From: Bradyrhizobium manausense
Lineage (GTDB): Bacteria > Pseudomonadota > Alphaproteobacteria > Rhizobiales > Xanthobacteraceae
DNA length: 64,000 nucleotides
Direction of reading: 5' to 3'
NCBI RefSeq assembly: GCF_018129685.1
Contig: NZ_JAFCLG010000012.1
Coordinates: 1-64,000, forward strand
Shown piece after piece: positions 47,901 through 51,330 of this stretch. Both the position numbers and the translations under genes were made by a program. Position 1 is the first letter of the stretch. Every line of letters starts with the position of its first letter. Under the pieces are notes generated by a model, which was not told the origin of the DNA, did no database searches, and worked only from the letters and a program-made list of their open reading frames with translations.

Positions 47901-49995
47901 AGGAAGCTACGCGGTCGATCTGCAGAAGAACGTCGTCCTGTTCACGCCAAATCCGAATTTCATCGGGCGCGCCTATTTCAACTACTCGATGACCGACGGC
48001 TCGTTGACGGGCAGTTCGACCGCCTTCGTGGTCGTGAGCCCGCTCGCGTCGGCGCCGATCGCCGTGAACGACAGTCTCGTCGGATTCAAGAACCAGCCGC
48101 TCGTCATCAACGCCTCGACGCTGCTCCTCAACGACAGCGACCCCAACAAGGGGACGCTGAGCCTTGCGTCCGTTGCCAACCCCGTCGGCGGCATCGTCGG
48201 GCTCTCGACCAACGGAAAGACCGTGACTTTCACGCCGACGACCGGCTTCACCGGAAACGCGGGCTTCGACTACACCGTCAGCAACGGACAATTGTCCTCG
48301 GTAGCCCACGTCAATGTCCTGATCGAAGAGAAGTCAGCTGCATCCCAGCTAGTCGATGATGACGTTGCCGGTGCGGAGAATACCTCGATCACGTTGACGG
48401 CGGCGCGTCTGTTCGCCAATGACATCGTGGCCAAGAATCAGAAGCTGACCCTGACGGGCGTATCCGACGTCCTGAATGGCTCCGCGGTCTTCGACGCCGC
48501 CAAGCAGACCATCACGTTCAAGCCGAGGACCGATTTCAACGATACGAACGGGCTGGCAAGCTTCGTCTATTCGGCGAGCGACGGCCTCACCACCATGACC
48601 GCGCGCGTCACCATCGACCTGGCTCCGCGCCATTCCGCGCCGGTGGTCAGCCAGGTGTCGTTCGACACGCTGGCCGGGCAGCCTGTCCAGATTCCCTTCG
48701 CCACGCTGCTCGCCACGGCGTCGTCTCCGGACGGTCTCGCGCTTCACATTGCCAATGTCCTCAATCCACATGGTGGCAAGATCAGTGTGGACTTCGACCA
48801 GCAGGTCGTCGTCTTTACCCCGTCGACCACCGCGGGAGTGGATTCGTTCTCCTATCTGGTGAGCGACGGCGTCTCGACGACGTCAGGCACGGCGACGGTC
48901 AATGCTTATCCCAAGGCGGTGGCGGATACGGTCACCACGTCCAGGAACCAGACGATCTCCATACCGGTCGCCGCACTCACGGCCAACGATGGTGGTTCGC
49001 TGACCTTGCCGATCGGGGCGGTCACGGCCGTCGGAAGCGCTGTCAACGGCAGCGTGGTCTTCGACCAGGTCAACGGCATCGTCCATTTCACCCCGAACCC
49101 GGGCTTCACCGGGAAGGCCAGCTTTGCCTACACGATCGGTTCCGGAGATCTGGCGTCGACTGCGGTGGTGACGGTAAACGTGACTGCGGTCGCGACGCCG
49201 CGCAACGTCGTCGGCGTCCCGGAAGTCATCACGAGGCCAGCGGCACAGATCATCACGATCTCTGCCGCCGAGCTGCTGGGGAACGCCTGGCAACCGGACG
49301 GCCGTCCGCTGAACCTCCAAGGCGTTCTGCAGGTCACGACCGGCAAGATGTCGTACAATGCCGCGACGGGCATGGTGACCATCGATTTCGGAGCCGCCAA
49401 GCCAAAGTCCCTGACGATCCTGTACGCCATTGGAGACGGCCGCACCGCCGCCCTCGTTCGATCCACGATTAAGCTGTCCGCGGTCGAGACGAAGGCATTG
49501 CCCCGAGCGGTCATCGAAGATGGCGACGAAGTCGAGCGACCGATCATTCTCGCCGCCGTAGAGGCGAGAGAATCGCCTTCCGTCGTCGACGCGGGCTCTG
49601 AGAGGGCGCGGTCCGTGGCAAGCGATGATGCTTCGCCAAACACCAATACAGGCAAAACTCCCTCCTTGCAGATTGCGTCGACGCAGGCTGCTTCGCCCAA
49701 GGAGATCGCCATCATGATGGGCGATCAGCCACGGCGGTCAGATATGCTGCAGGCTCTGTTCGCCGGCGGCATCCTGCTTCCGTTGATGGCAAAGCGAACG
49801 AGCATGGCTGGTTCTGCTGGCAAGCTCGAGGGCCGCAAGGTCCCGGTCGGTCCGTTGTGCACGTTCGACAGCGAGACTGATCGGCTGGTTCCGGAAGGCG
49901 TGAATGCAAATGCGGATCTGCCGTCAGTCGTCGGAAGCTCGGCAGAGGGCGACGACGACGGGTGGATCTACGTCAAGATGGATGCCGCAGAGTAG
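23920..49995 (+). CDS. Giant LEPR-XLL multidomain surface protein (~8,690 aa)
   Basis: One uninterrupted frame of about 26 kb. I prefer the TTG at 23920 because GGTGGAGG ends 6 nt before it; a GTG at 23908 is in frame. Order of parts: basic N-terminus; IEPIEPRLLLSAD at residues ~42-54; a repetitive N-region to about 27800; an RTX block (27841-30330); a propeller-like stretch with repeated 'S..SDPSIA..GGRPVVAWT' phrases (30470-31650); right-handed beta-helices alternating with malectin-like and Kre9/KNH-like modules (31670-42400); a nidogen-like segment near 42400-42950; an SbsA-type Ig domain (43010-43390); cadherin-like units; eight 121-residue repeats (43984-46890); nine cadherin-like repeats (46891-49490). 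Near the C-terminus a hydrophobic stretch MLQALFAGGILLPLMAKR (about 49738-49797) precedes an acidic tail. It is probably a cell-surface or released adhesin/biofilm protein, exported by the divergent operon (inference). Confidence 0.9.
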   Translation: MRRSNSPSFFSSRKSRKTGASKQATGRSHPKKTSDEDHLFVIEPIEPRLLLSADISPLAGIAIVDGLHKLADAANTLDASAALNVSAPVVNRTLGQLAALGDPVGQIQLAASNYFAGNNTATIDGLASALKAIDPAHVTTSTSVNGNVDLVSVTLTSNTTAGLVFDLSATAGGHTFSGPSGQNGSETLDSHATTLIFGADTSTNSFLLKSADLGSNVEVKASQIAGHVVVDGAAASATSGSADVVANVSAHIADPLGGTLTAAQLAAVTTQNVTTLAQTSVSGAASLDAHISPADLTVPHAVSMHWDNVGQPTVGTFSSTAIGAQKIQSGSGQAPTASLLFGEINTAIDAAANALNTVASGLKAASVLGSDLPFVGNNLTNLDLLGPAINQLGNLKNTLQQDFADNTVLLTKIKSDIVALLSTAGLLPDSTPANDVNLYYVENGNTLAVTNATSDNLTQVSQLELDLKLGKTVTSSTAVGANLGLPGLGLTVNPGSTINGSVGWTFNFGIGFSASNYYVVSGDSSNNGSPLNLNVSYTLGDGFGAIGKMGFLEALLTEKSGPNHTGLSGTIGLALGGSGSGAALNHGTEIDGSNAGSVTVTPTFALSAHSNLGLAFGGAFQKDSNGNYVDKSAFPSLKGDFQFDWNINAGSLANATTPTVGINNIGLDVGGAITSFLLPVIKPFYDATHGMKDVIDFLTSPVPIIADFLKLGLLPDFAIKQFLPTYTSGETLDWLHFSLDMLVDQGSSISADEARAIAPIAEAVFSIIKQLDGFYSDGQATAGMGLVISLGNLNFSTKDLRLPQVNVHSDADLANLGNAVGNFAGLGSGAGGDLNVDATIKSLGNLIPKGPVADLVNGAAEIAKVAQDAYGAINDATNALNDAISAVPGADNDPKITQRSRADVQFPFFDDPSSILGLLFGQQVTFVNVDLGFGASVAFKPTIAAISFFGILTASLNLDVAIDADVGLSFGYDSTGLLELLNGADPSKLLDGIYVGPDPLLPGSSDVLKLDAKFGLGINASVLSGLASVGLEGGLKLNFDAALTASTPQNPRVHYPLIVGSPTNEDLGQIGPLSLTADGYAYLDFVYSSFWGLGPSGTDNITDLPIFHYPSVKPQDLGPLGLYDSHSGGLSLYMGGQSVLRTKALAKLGVPADDSQSNSQSAADILKAESETYDIYINGDNTVRIEYVASDGKTYTQTPSGAVDTITADTGSGNDIIRVHNLAPNTVKVNFTASGTSVLYDPNATTGPNGQKLTYAKDANGNLIKDANGNPELLDANGNVVPPGPAGPLTPVGGSAHFESGGGSAVLTGADGNDTLIGGPSADVIKGGAGNDTIISNGGNDFIDGGDGNDTITAGAGNQMIFGGNGDDLIIAGGPGTSTYDGGAGNNTVDYSAQTAGINFNQLTGVATGVSIGTETVSNFHTIIGTNFSDNITADNLGDVIKGLAGNDTLTGGTGNDTIIGGDGNNMIDGRAGDDVLSSGLGASTLLGGDGNDRITGGSGGDTIDGGIGDDIIVGASPTNPAYTGNHITGGDGNDNITGGNGHDFIYGNAGNDIIHGGDGGSYIDGGTGDNQIYAGAGADTILAADGTNLIYGGGSGDTITVGNGQNTIYGNDGDDIIVAGNGPNYIDGGAGNDKITAGKGNNVIYGGVGDDIIQVGDGQNTIYGGDGNDTITAGNGNNILIDGGANNDHIVVGNGNNALITGGDGDDYIFAGDGINRILGGTGNDTIIAGNGGNYVDGGTGDDVIQTGSGADVIYGGDGNDQINAGDGKNLVDGGTGNDTITTGSGDDIIFGGAGDDIIVAGDGHNVIDAGSGNNTVTGGASVDQIVAGDGANSIDGGGGNDTITVGGGNNTITGGSGDDNIRAGNGNNTIHGGDGNDTIVTGSGTNLIFGDAGNDWIDGGAGQVTVSGGDGNDTIYGGARGGLLMGDAGDDTIVASTGTNLIIGGDGNDKITGGAGTDTIYGGLGDNVLSATRGSDTIYGDNAGLAFSLSSTGVLTTTSAAPSGAVSNDRNIIRGGSGTDRLYGGAGSDTIIGGSGTKLIVGGGLATYIQGGSGAGVTINGGNGGDTIIGSDGGGDIIQGGSGADRIELRGSGNSVNGGAGDDVIIGGAGNDVLEGGAGNDLLTSSASSDTLYGYAANPAGDDHATDRLFPNGTVSGDSLSLPTPVAATPSVALPSDPVPQGWWSALAGPNGIALGGPNGNASSPSIAADATGPWLAWTEINNGVTGIYVAHDVGGSWQSVAGSTTGSGLALAGTSASDPSIAIVGGRPVVAWTAISAAGSSIEAAAYDSSANGGAGAWVGLGTSDTAAGLSGIGVVDNAHVLATSTGPVVVWRDLSGATPHLYAKRFDGANWVELGAGSASGNGIAGTLAVPSDYAVASDGTRIAAAFSVATPIGSALQVFEYSGASWQALASPNAADTPTDSSSSTLPSLAYQGGKLFLAWTQHDQSTGYLPRIFVKSESAGVWTPAGAGAASGSGVAAGDTYAGQPLLVGSGSTLRLVWTATVDTASREANYLHTLSWNGTAFAADRPSDIAGTGIGQLAAPARSASLALDPSGRPYLATDTTGIDGVTVRAGLTSAAHVFVADSQTSIASILGNGTIAAGDLILVTATTTDTDLTLGAAAAGIVIAGQDGVVFAHGITINGATGITIRNLDIAGPVTVTSTAQVKFAENTFRSTVTLNQATALLMRDNRLLAATTGLVVSGASQGSIHDNSFAGSATALAINASFSGLISANDITATNTAVAYAAGAALAGNRIHGATVGVATSVLDPNSLFGAFAGSGSNDIFQNTTGVVLTNAQIIGQHIFSNTIGLSGSGTIGGAVAADVNLINYNQTGISGFTGLVRFDRIESNGIGIAASNGLRIFDSQFIANSTAAIQASGVGNVEIAGNTIHGLAGDGVRLVNSAYNVELISNIIWTDSGIGINVSNNSQAGFWSDYNTLFATGSGQIAYWTKGFKDILDWQDDVARFDLHSDGVTIVHPGWAEPHFAPDALGFLTTRPLVAGQRLSDPTADGGDPAGTFIGYKGVANLLGNGDFENGLTGWTVTAGGSTITTGLAAWSGQSTFQSGPAANAVAQQNVDLVAAGYSANDIDSGSLKLAFGGRVAPLTSSVSAQISIVFRDGANNAIGDAVVVPAGTDLGRWLRVFSTVYIPAGARTAQFLFGVSKSDGSQGALLDAAYLAVVPRGAGQDQGVRTIADNLPGDSTLGRLALRSPDLYADLTVNKPLFITWDSYGAAANNPVKIELWQDGPNGPQFLATIAASTPDTGRFAWTPSDSGLAAGTHGLRIQIASVAHPTIYDRSTETFTVPEAGTTYYVDANNGANRNDGKVANAAKASPVNLFRTYDIGAGSVVNIAAGDYALIDTLQLSGITDHGFGLDTGFTINGASNGISRLFPAIPGATPQALIDLTGASFVSLNHLTLQGGIDAVRTSAGSDSFSASYLTATGQSGDAFSITTNSPTGSLSHLSASGAGGAGLNFSGTLASITFFNGTNDHDGIIANGSVGQISDSTISGSGTFGYGLYLTLTGSSKVEANLIAGTYYGVRLSGAGIVFGNADLSLNRGNVITGSTNEALFADYATVVGNSIHDNSGPYYQASVTLRYSASATDNLIYANQNGVEIDSNLLFSGNRVFDNAGFGLLVSGNTGNIRQNVFYSNGVSIQVNSGSGTLISNNVIYGDKFAGVRLFNATGASVLNNTFYEPTAGTISDPSNPNYGSAAISLDGASSGTSLTNNIIVALAGIGIRVSDASQSGFVSDYNLFQTGAGGRIGSWLGADRSSLSQWRAATTRDVRSRAGDPLFVSPTGADGQLGYVSFAVNGSDDDFHVQSAQGSYHGGSLSVVVGANGLPQLTTAQLTNDAQTSPAIDSGNPATPIGAETAPNGGIVEVGAYGGTAQASLSPATFITVTSPDGGETLTQGTTVQITWNSFNITGNVDVSVSKDGVNFTTLAAGITNSGNYSWTIDAATFSPASTYVIKVASSTTPATFDVSNGTFSIAGPVKVYYVNDASTAGDQYTTAPGDDANDGKSAATPMATLSALLAKYTLGAGDVVDVDTGVYKLTNNIVFTAADSGTGDLTSQRLTIQGPTNGGVATFDRQSKSTSTFDAFEFNGASYVTLANLRIVGGAAGVVADDNAGSKGLTITSSVIDGNSAGIYIGAGDDHFTLTDSTISNSQSYGVEVSHAANAQILNSSITLPVSGSFTRGVFLSYADNSVVRNDVFDGSNSYAPLLLEADWSNNVLFDHVTASRSNYYNIYLYRSTGIVQNSTIDATGSSFGIEVGGYQGTASAIGNTVYGENGGNAYEAAITVDDGGYAANNVVYNSNLGFRVNATGIAENNRVFDSKIGIYDLGSTVRNNKVYDNVTGIIAEGSGNTVTNNFVYDNTTAGVQIGLYYNSPQGNAILNNTIVQTQGTALNLRTNTGNTDIRSNIISLQNAVGIVGPDSAQAGFNSDYNLWNLQAGATLATWSGQTIATLRDWKTKIGFDHHSLNGDPAFVNAAGADGIRGAVAGVDHGADDDFSLQTNSPAINRGDLTQTFFKEPLGAGGNGDRRDIGATGGTASANIGPAQTVQLLGSTGDERFQVGRQTTLSFRSTGLSGEDPVLFINSVGGAVSGSESWNNWIADSYRTTSASNYNTTTAIDPNGLDVPQAILQNMLVANYSGVPDIKYQIPLLDGSYHVTLIFADNQSTAAGQRTFDIKANGTTFASAFDVFKSAGAANKATSYSFDVSTSAGTGLLLDLASKVNYAILSGIQISRIVPVAKPWTAALDVSTDNGNTWSSIASGLTLDRFGAGTFNWTPTTATSGFAGLLRVTATDGTSTVTNTSAAPFMVAPAGNTYYVNDGSTAGDVYTTAVGNDANSGKTAADPMASLAALLNVYQLKAGDTVYVDSGTYNIPTQIVLNAQDSGVAGTPVRIVGAGNGLSVFDRGSTASGTAVFRFSGGHDISLEGLTLKRGETTVDITSPGNVDVTLKNDDISGYSSIGINVGAGNSGFTLTGSKIHDVSLGSTYGVYIYNGSNDLLTGNTFANLATTYPYAYGLDVNSSLGGITISGNTFTNVGYAITATVGYLATPVTAVTITSNVISGGNQGIYLSDNYGISLVQGNTITGTSGFGIDGDGPRTRVDHNETGNDTIGIELSGNAVATNNNVHDNSNTGIQGVGSNGASASGNLVKNNGIGIGQIIYTLSNNILVGNAIGVDVAGYQSILKNTFDQTGGIAIRFRQNSTSYTYDIENNIFRLSGGTVFDADAVHQTGITSDWNLFSLSGAATLANWAGLTVPDFNAWRFGTGYDAHSLSADPLFTDAANGNYKLQAGSPGIDRGNPLSRFDNEPGNNGGRINLGYEGNTASATQSGAQTVQVLSPDGYEKLQQGVPTTITFRTDGIVGTRPILAINDGGSTVAGSNPGTNWFGVTTLSGAYNTTTTQAIDTSGSPLAGPAALYQSEIYNPNYNAGAKLTQAVAIADGTYTVNLHFVEYSALAANNPRKFDIRINGVLVATDFNIQALAGNQIDKAVVASFQVTASGGTGITIELTNKIAGNPATLAGIEIEQATPSTAVQTAKVEVSPDNGQTWQLVADNVALDRLGNGSVAWTPDFITSGNTALVRVTAGGVSAVSDRSFLVANSGHDYFINDASTVGDEYTSAIGNDLNSGKTPDAPMASLAALVRAYALGPGDTVHIDTGSYKLLSDVVLGQGDSGDADASGHRLTFQGPTGHVATIDRANAYGYNFDFTGADYVTLANLSLTGGNIGVLVTTNAASNGIRLSHLDISSSAAYGIYAGSGNTGIAIDSVRVFGAPVNATPTGILVAETGSITNSEVFGQSVGIELYYGSGVLADSNSVHDNRTYGILAYGLSGTGAATSVVSNNRVFNNATQGSYYGIYGSGPNLTISGNHVFGQTTSGDAGIFVNSSALATGNDVYGNYDGISSYDITSIIRGNRIFSNTNNGITVGYYGGTIIGNRIYSNKTGIKSSLYGGSVDIEENLIYANTTSGVDLAAGNGSKLISNTIWQSVGTAVKLSGSASNFNMSDDIVWGDLGAMISVAADSQTGFKATNNLYWRGSSSAATLVAWGATNYSTLAAWQAGVPTLNSGSLEGDPKFIDINGADNVLGGLDTALGGGADDNFTPGKFSPAIDSGNAFVTGTTDFLGQTRHDDPAVANTGTGPAVYDETSGGASVLAAGTAVSPINYYAASYATINLPFAFNFYGKSYSTIYASPAGFIAFTPSVAGGDAYTPSLATLKANAMIAPFWAAMDNRFGTGNIYVESAADHVTIRFVSEAFAGPGATLSQVSVRLGADGSVRFDYGGNLNGFTPVIGLSSGNGADYAVASISGRTDLNNANAVILTPNQAEGRVYYDIGAIEFQGASSDVIPPTILSGANLPAEGASTDAVFTSVNLNFSETLDVTSANSNANFQLVEAGADGKFDTPDDRIVAIVPSYASASKIVQLTLSDGPLSDGFYRLTVSKASGLLDSAGNALDGDSDGTAGGAFVRTFHIDRSANHAPVVLDATASVANDQTLAVTLHATDADNDPINFAIVTAPKHGTIQNFDPVAGTFTYVPNYGYVGSDTIRYAANDTKLGHSEANLVIGVTAVNHAPIASDVSANAIAGQPLTVVLQGSDLETAANQLTLLILTQPAHGTVSITGQNTVSYTAAAAYQGSDSFTYAWRDNGAPAGSSSNVLTSQPATVSLTVAKISHAPATASTAVSLVENASYTFKIADFPFSDPNDSPANSIKAVVVVSLPSAGVLTNNGVAVSAGQSVLAADIAAGKLVFTPATGGFGAGYASFNFEVQDDGGTANGGLDTSASATATLNVARINNAPTTSSFAVQLFQNGQKVFSSADFPFGDPNDVPADGLKAVVITTLPGAGSLTLAGNAVAANQVISKADLDAGKFVYTPGAGSGAPYASFGFEVEDTGGTANGGHDTSTAATVTVSVGAINNAPVTSDVTVSTNEGAAYVFKTTDFAFSDPNDTPANALKSVLITSLPSLGTLTLNGTAVTASQAILATDIAAGKLVYTPGAGSGASYASFGFEVVDTGGTANGGHDTSTAATVTVSVGAINHAPVTSDVTVSTNEGAAYVFKTTDFAFSDPNDTPANALQSVLITSLPTLGTLSFNGTAVVASQAILASDIAAGKLVYTPGAGSGASYASFGFEVVDTGGTANGGHDTSAAAKVTVSVSAINHAPVTSDVTVSTNEGAAYVFKTTDFAFSDPNDTPANALKSVLITSVPTLGTLSLGNTAVTASQAILASDIAAGKLVYTPGTGSGASYASFGFEVVDTGGTANGGHDTSTAATVTVSVSAINHAPVTSDVIVSTSEGAAYVFKTTDFAFSDPNDTPANALQSVLITSLPTLGTLSFNGTAVVASQAILASDIAAGKLIYTPGAGSGVAYASFGFEVVDTGGTANGGHDTSAAAKVTVSVSAINHAPVTSDVTVSTNQGMSYVFKTTDFAFSDPNDTPANALKSVLITSVPTLGTLSLGNTAVTASQAILASDIAAGKLVYTPGTGSGAAYASFGFEVVDTGGTANGGHDTSTAATVTVSVSAINHAPVTSDVTVSTNQGTSYVFKTADFAFSDPNDTPANALKSVLITSLPTLGTLSLGNTAVTASQAILASDIAAGKLIYAPGAGSGAPYASFGFEVVDTGGTANGGHDTSAAAKVTVSVIASAPAPVAKDDTFNIASSMTIDATRLLSNDTTGDPTLLVLTNTLNPTHGTVTYDGATHILSFVADAGYAGTAGFDYQVQYASGSASAQAHVTINVVPPTVVTLVAGTVRLPSQPVGQAMTVPFDDLLANVFQSTNVTLTVASADQPKNGTVALDPVARTVTFTPNAGFTGDASFRFGASDGNHYSFGTAIVRFGTAATTHAPVANGDTYNYQFGDKIILPVSSLLANDTDADHIIPTITGVSGAIGGGVAFDSSHGLIQFTPSGAGVAGFNYAITDGVHAASAHVTLNIKAPPQAPVGVIDSFTTREGQSIEIPFASLLANDVDFGNAPLNFVNVTGVSGGSYAVDLQKNVVLFTPNPNFIGRAYFNYSMTDGSLTGSSTAFVVVSPLASAPIAVNDSLVGFKNQPLVINASTLLLNDSDPNKGTLSLASVANPVGGIVGLSTNGKTVTFTPTTGFTGNAGFDYTVSNGQLSSVAHVNVLIEEKSAASQLVDDDVAGAENTSITLTAARLFANDIVAKNQKLTLTGVSDVLNGSAVFDAAKQTITFKPRTDFNDTNGLASFVYSASDGLTTMTARVTIDLAPRHSAPVVSQVSFDTLAGQPVQIPFATLLATASSPDGLALHIANVLNPHGGKISVDFDQQVVVFTPSTTAGVDSFSYLVSDGVSTTSGTATVNAYPKAVADTVTTSRNQTISIPVAALTANDGGSLTLPIGAVTAVGSAVNGSVVFDQVNGIVHFTPNPGFTGKASFAYTIGSGDLASTAVVTVNVTAVATPRNVVGVPEVITRPAAQIITISAAELLGNAWQPDGRPLNLQGVLQVTTGKMSYNAATGMVTIDFGAAKPKSLTILYAIGDGRTAALVRSTIKLSAVETKALPRAVIEDGDEVERPIILAAVEARESPSVVDAGSERARSVASDDASPNTNTGKTPSLQIASTQAASPKEIAIMMGDQPRRSDMLQALFAGGILLPLMAKRTSMAGSAGKLEGRKVPVGPLCTFDSETDRLVPEGVNANADLPSVVGSSAEGDDDGWIYVKMDAAE
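24043..24081 (+). other. LEPR-XLL motif of the giant protein
   Basis: Encodes IEPIEPRLLLSAD at about residues 42-54. This matches the 'LEPR-XLL' N-terminal motif known from many very large repetitive bacterial proteins (family knowledge), with Ile replacing the first Leu. A Lys/Arg/Ser-rich leader precedes it and no classical signal peptide does. It is likely a targeting or processing signal recognised by dedicated machinery; that role is inferred. Confidence 0.8.
27841..30330 (+). repeat. RTX (GGxGxDxI) calcium-binding repeat block
   Basis: About 830 residues built of several dozen nonapeptides such as GGDGNDTIT, GGAGNDTII and AGDGHNVID. These form the parallel beta-roll that binds calcium between turns in RTX proteins (family knowledge). 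Many units use GNGxNxI instead of GGxGxDxI, so not every site keeps the canonical Asp. The block is internal, not next to the C-terminus as in typical type I substrates. Confidence 0.9.
31670..42400 (+). repeat. Beta-helix plus malectin/KNH-like supermodules
   Basis: Four supermodules each open with a phrase like YYVNDGSTAGDVYTTA, then LNSGKT-type text and D-T-G-x-Y (starts near 33862, 35922, 38422 and 40786). They continue as right-handed beta-helix with repeated N-x-I/V-x-x-N rungs (GNTI, NNIIV, SDYNLF). Between them are ~90-residue domains ending FNWTPTTATSGFAGLLRVTA. The two intervals at about 37600-38200 and 39970-40560 also carry malectin-like domains (GSYHVTLIFAD and GTYTVNLHFVEYS). 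Malectin folds often bind carbohydrate. Boundaries are approximate. Confidence 0.7.
43984..46890 (+). repeat. Eight tandem 363-bp (121-aa) repeats
   Basis: Eight units of 121 codons. Each begins HAPVTSDVTVSTNEGAAYVF, continues with FAFSDPNDTPANAL and closes with a GFEVVDTGGTANGGHDTS segment. Units 1 and 2 are diverged; units 3-8 are nearly identical at DNA level. Units 4 and 6 share one variant (LQSVLITSLPTLGTLSFNG) and units 5 and 7 another (LKSVLITSVPTLGTLSLGN), so the array grew in two-unit steps. The sequence resembles CSPG/cadherin-type beta-sandwich repeats. Confidence 0.9.
46891..49490 (+). repeat. Nine cadherin-like tandem repeats
   Basis: Units of about 290 bp start near 46891, 47179, 47473, 47761, 48049, 48343, 48634, 48907 and 49195. 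Each has an A-P-V-A-x-x-D opening, a LLANDxD-type motif (LLANDTDAD, LLANDVDFG, LLLNDSDPN), and an F-T-P-x-x-x-F-x-G-x-x-x-F-x-Y closing strand pair. This is the bacterial cadherin-like/Ig stalk pattern, probably calcium-stabilised. Confidence 0.85.
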
Positions 49996-50664
49996 GTTCC
50001 GCCAAGCTTGTCATCGAAGCACGATTGAGATCAGGCGATTACGAGCCTTGCCACTCAGAGGATTGGCGCTTCCACGGCGGTGGCAACCGGTGCGCTCTGG
50101 CTGCCGTTACTGACGTCCCGGACGCTTCGAGCTGCGCGATCCAGGTCTAATGTGGTGCGGTTTTGCCGCATCGATGGTGTGCCTGCCTTCGTTACCTTTA
50201 AGGACGGCAGCCGGCGACGAAGACGATTGGACCTGACGCGGTCCCTCGGATTTGCGATGGGTGTGAGGACAGGGGCATCGCATCTCGATGCCGAATTCGA
50301 AGCTTCCCAGGATACTGACGATCGCGCCCATCACTGAAGCCGCGTAGGACTCGACGGTCACCGCCACCATCGCGACACCCCCCGCCAACGGGTGTTGAAT
50401 CGACATCCGGTAGGAAATCCGAGGGTGGCAGGAGACGTCGCACTTCGATGAGACGAACCGGACTTCTTCCAAAGACACAGATGTCCGCCCACAACAAAGC
50501 GGAGAGCGGCCCCGCCGCCCTCGGCAGACTGTTTTTACCTTGGTTGGCTTATCTACCGAAATCAGACGTTGCAGCTCTCCAAGCGAGGGTCAGCAACGGA
50601 CCCAAAAGAACCCCAGATCAAAAAAAGCACCGACAGCCGCTGGGTGAGCTTGCGTCGTTGTGCC
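49996..50664. other. Gene-poor stretch after the giant gene
   Basis: About 670 bp. Overlapping short frames on both strands (for example 50080-50337 plus and 50107-50478 minus) have skewed Arg/Ser-rich or otherwise unremarkable composition, and none has a recognisable family. No T-tailed terminator hairpin was found directly after the TAG at 49993-49995. Confidence 0.4.
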
Positions 50665-51021
50665 CTATTGCTTTTTCAACATCAGTTTCTCTAGCAGCAG
50701 TTCCCGGAGCGCGGCCGCCTCGAGTACCTGCGCAACCAGAAATCTTTTGAGGCTCGCGTTTTTCTCTTCAAGTACGCTGAGCAGCGTGGCCTCTCGGTCA
50801 TTGTGGACCTGATCGGCGGCCGAAGGATCGCCGGTGATCGGATCAAGGTCGTGTGCTATCCGCCATTTGCGCTGCAACTCGCGGGCGCCGTGCTCGGTGT
50901 CGTATTCAAGGATCGTCCCGTCTTCGAACTGAACGAGCCATGGTTTGGAAAAGAACCGCTGAACAGTCGGACCTAGGGAATCCCGAGACAGGATGTAAAC
51001 GTCAGAATGATGGGCAGCCAT
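50665..51021 (-). CDS. Hypothetical protein with C-terminal coiled coil (118 aa)
   Basis: I chose the ATG at 51021 (MAAHHSDVYILSRD); an upstream ATG at 51075 would add a Phe-rich, unlikely leader. The N-terminal half reads like a small beta-rich domain (PWLVQFEDGTILEYDTEHGA) and the C-terminal half is a helical, Leu/Glu/Lys-rich coiled coil (LEEKNASLKRFLVAQVLEAA, then LLLEKLMLKKQ). There is no signal peptide. It stands alone, convergent with nothing obvious, upstream of the epimerase gene on the opposite strand. I do not recognise the family. Confidence 0.5.
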   Translation of the reverse strand: MAAHHSDVYILSRDSLGPTVQRFFSKPWLVQFEDGTILEYDTEHGARELQRKWRIAHDLDPITGDPSAADQVHNDREATLLSVLEEKNASLKRFLVAQVLEAAALRELLLEKLMLKKQ

Positions 51022-51192
51022 GCGCGATCCAAACGGATGAAGCTTGAAAAAGCATCGAAAAATTAACAATCCCAATGCAACCGGGGGACCTTATTCAGGG
51101 TCGACCGCTGCTGCTGGTAGTATTGAGTAATTTGGAATCGCCCGCAAGCCCTTGATCTATATCAGTTAGTGAAAAGTTCTCTCCGGTAGAGG

Positions 51193-51215
51193 CGCAGCCA
51201 GCAAAGCCGGCTGCG
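51193..51215. other. Inverted repeat in the gap before the epimerase gene
   Basis: CGCAGCC and GGCTGCG form a 7-bp perfect stem around a 9-nt loop. There is no T-run on either side, so an intrinsic terminator is not supported; it may be a transcript leader structure or chance. Confidence 0.25.
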
Positions 51216-51330
51216 CTGGGTCATGCATGACAAAACTCAAGGAGAGCACACAAGGTCCGCTTTCGAGCGCATGGCGACCTATGGCCCAATTCATCGGTGG
51301 GTTAGCATCTCGAAGATATAGAGATCAATC

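Noticed and set aside
51193..51215. An intrinsic terminator before the epimerase gene
   Set aside because: The stem is only 7 bp and there is no T-run on either strand, so it was kept only as a low-confidence inverted repeat.
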